Shown: positions 61,989-64,000 of the stretch, piece after piece
How positions within the stretch are numbered: position 1 is the stretch's first letter
Layout: the number at the start of each line of letters is the position of its first letter
NCBI GenBank assembly: GCA_921293015.1
Contig: OV121081.1
Location: 62,885,022-62,949,021, forward strand
DNA: 64,000 bases
Source: Phorcus lineatus
Lineage: Eukaryota; Mollusca; Gastropoda; Trochida; Trochidae
Direction: 5' to 3'
Translations under genes and position numbers: made by a program
The notes under the pieces: model-generated
What the model was told of the DNA's origin: nothing
Seen by the model: the letters and a program-made list of their open reading frames with translations, nothing else
Database searches by the model: none

Positions 61989-62039
<51 letters not shown>
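61988..62039 (+). repeat. ATT trinucleotide microsatellite
   Basis: About 17 uninterrupted ATT units. Confidence 0.95.
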
Positions 62040-62044
62040 GTTTG

Positions 62045-62555
62045 AAAAATCTTGGTGATACAAAAAATTGGTATGGGTTCTACAGTAGACTTGTCAAGAT
62101 ATGATGCATGCATTGATCGCAGGTCTGTAAAGTACGCAATCCACTACACCAAAATGATGTATTGTGTCAATTAATGTTCGATATTAACGTTATTCCCTCA
62201 ATATCAAATGTATTTCCATAAAAAAAACTATGAACAGTGTTAGTGGATAAACACTTGAACTGCAGCATTTCTGCACATTTCTGCTCACTGATGAATTTCT
62301 ATAATTGTGTACATATCAGCGATGACATTCAGCATGTAAGGTTTAAATGAGTTTAACCACAGATAACTTACATGATGTAAATCACTGGCTAATCTCATGG
62401 TTAAAAGGCCCATATGCTCATTACTCATCTAAGATCTTATTTTATTTTCTGCCAATAACAGTTTCGATGTATAAAGTATATATTACTTAGCGTGTATTTA
62501 TATGATCAATAATGTGTTATAAGTATAATATGAAGTATTATCTTTACAGGATAGT
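62045..62555. other. No gene seen
   Basis: A+T-rich spacer before the second MULE-like structure. Confidence 0.5.
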
Positions 62556-62566
62556 GGTGATCATGA

Positions 62567-63447
62567 GGTGACCGGAAAAAAAGTTACAGGAAAAAAAGTC
62601 ATGGAAAGAAAGTCACAAATTTCTATAGGAAAAAAAGTCACAGGAAAAAAAGTCACAACTTTTTAATAGCCATCAATAAAATCAATATTTCTCATAACAA
62701 TATACATTAAAGCAATAACATTTTAAACATTATTGACAGCACTATTCTCACAATAGACACATCATCATCTGGACATCTCAATACTCTTTATTAATACGAA
62801 TGTTCCATCCAACTCCATACAAAAACTCGGGAATGGTTTTTCGCTCACATACACGGTCTTGGCAGAGGTTCTTCAGCTGCTCTTGCATTTTCTTGTACTT
62901 CTTTCTGATCTTCCTGACGGGTTGGTTGCCGATTGCATCCTGTGCAATAATGGTCTGGACAGTGGCGTCTTCTTTTTTGAACCACTCCACCACTCTCCAG
63001 ATGTTTGAGTGGTGCTGGCCGACAAGGTTGAAGAATTTGTGATTCCAGCCTTCGCAGATGTTGTTGGTACAGGCAGCGTTGTTTAGTGTTGCCTCGTGCA
63101 CATTCCACACCTCAGGAGGAAACATGGGAGGGACTCTTCTCATGTTGAGGGTCAGACCTTGTCCTGGACGCTGTCGGTAGTGTCCTTTGACATATGTTCT
63201 TTCGAAGTATGTCAATAGATCATCAATTTCAGCAGGGCCGTCAGGTTTGATGGAATGGAGATGTTCCATTCCTTCTTGCACTTCATCCACAGGGAGAAAC
63301 GCCAGACCGTCGAGCATTCCTAAAATATTGAAATAATTAGTCACTTATATGCATTTTAATATAATTTGTGACTTTTTTTCCTGTGACTTTTTTTCCATGA
63401 CTTTTTTTCTGTGACTTTTTTTTCCTGTGACTTTTTTTCCTAGATTC
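62567..63447 (-). mobile_element. MULE-like structure with tandem-repeat TIRs around one transposase exon
   Basis: The left arm (62573-62660) contains repeated GGAAAAAAAGTCACA units. The right arm (63366-63440) contains the same units in reverse orientation. GATCATGA flanks both sides (62559-62566 and 63448-63455), a candidate 8-bp target duplication. Inside lies a single C-terminal MULE transposase exon on the minus strand, with its splice acceptor 46 bp from the right arm. Boundaries rest on this duplication and are inferred. Confidence 0.65.
62778..63319 (-). CDS. C-terminal exon of a second MULE transposase
   Basis: On the minus strand a splice acceptor TTTCAATATTTTAG precedes GAATGCTCG, and the exon runs about 180 codons to TGA, encoding MLDGLAFLPVDEVQEGMEHL at its start. 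CTNNICEGWNHKFFNLVGQH corresponds to the third catalytic region of MULE transposases (E in the N-x-C-EGW context; compare TTNHLEGWHG of the element at 15970). The tail, rich in K and R (KIRKKYKKMQEQ), resembles a coiled or basic C-terminus. The two catalytic aspartates and the N-terminal domain would be encoded upstream and are absent from this window up to 64000. No stop or frameshift interrupts the exon. It is a fragment; whether it is spliced into a longer host or transposon transcript beyond the window is unknown. Confidence 0.75.
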
Positions 63448-63455
63448 GATCATGA

Positions 63456-64000
63456 CAGCATACGATTCTAGCACATCAGAATATTCCGAAATCAATTGTT
63501 CGGAAAAACATTACATTCTCCAAATTTAAGGATACAAATTGAATTATCCCCTGGTTTCCCATTTTTATGATAATTCGATTTGCAAGGAATTAATTCAGCA
63601 TCAAAACAAGATCGATGACTGTGAAGACAATGATGCTAATGCAGCTGTATTGTGTACGAGCAATATGCTCTTTTATATCAATAATTTACTACTATTTTTT
63701 AAATAGGTTTGCGAATGGAACTTCATAAAATAGACTTATCGTATCGAAGATGTACAATATTTTTATAAAAGCAGAAAGTGGGCATGTTCCGTTACCTGAG
63801 TATTAGTTTTTTTACCATCAAGTTGATTGCACATCAAACCTGAAAGGTTAATTTCCTAGGAACTTTCTAGCACTCATTACAGGCCAATTGAATTTATCGA
63901 TATGTGCTTGTAAATTCTATAAAATAATCTTAAATAAATTTCATTTACCTCTATGAATCTTATAGTAAAAATAGAAAACAATAAACATTCTGTGAAATAT
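63456..64000. other. No gene seen up to the window edge
   Basis: A+T-rich sequence. No upstream MULE exon was recognised on the minus strand here. Confidence 0.5.

Overview
The window looks like nuclear DNA of an invertebrate animal, most likely a bivalve or other mollusc. It is strongly A+T-rich, has no operons or dense coding, and shows GT-AG introns with an AATAAA poly(A) signal. It is crowded with decayed animal transposons: Tc1, mariner, MULE, Harbinger-like MITEs, non-LTR retrotransposons and tRNA-derived SINEs. It also holds tandem-repeat elements ending in C-rich/G-rich hairpins that resemble the bivalve 'pearl'/Helentron-like elements. The host assignment is inference. I could not identify one host gene with confidence, so this appears to be intergenic or intronic sequence built from repeats.

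Layout. 0-13 kb: a palindromic repeat at the left edge, a Harbinger-like MITE (235-750), a TTAA-flanked MITE (9699-10185), SINE fragments and paired copies of unnamed dispersed repeats. 14-18 kb: a dead Tc1 element (14157-15169), then a well preserved Mutator-like element (15970-18021) with 31-bp terminal inverted repeats, an 8-bp target duplication and a three-exon DDE transposase lacking its N-terminal exons. 21.9-29.0 kb: a 7-kb region bounded by divergent long inverted repeats, enclosing a G-depleted strand, an unrecognised ORF and, in the right arm, a large palindrome. 30.9-34.4 kb: a TA-flanked mariner structure of about 3.5 kb that seems to be two head-to-head partial copies. 34.5-37.0 kb: two Helentron/pearl-like elements in opposite orientations; a third lies at 49.8-50.5 kb, and all three share one repeat-unit skeleton.

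40.2-42.9 kb: a minisatellite of exactly 55 units of 48 bp without a single indel, with a 23-unit higher-order duplication. Because 48 is divisible by 3 it yields several overlapping long open frames, which I regard as artefacts. 45-46 kb: a Myb/SANT-like Harbinger remnant. 52-55 kb and 61-62 kb: non-LTR retrotransposon remnants. 62.6-63.4 kb: a second, different Mutator-like structure in which one transposase exon is enclosed by inverted arrays of a GGAAAAAAAGTCACA motif.

Nothing here forms a pathway. The interest is transposon biology: two MULE structures that keep C-terminal transposase exons but lack the N-terminus, a long inverted repeat, a shared architecture in three tandem-repeat element families, and a strictly length-conserved satellite.
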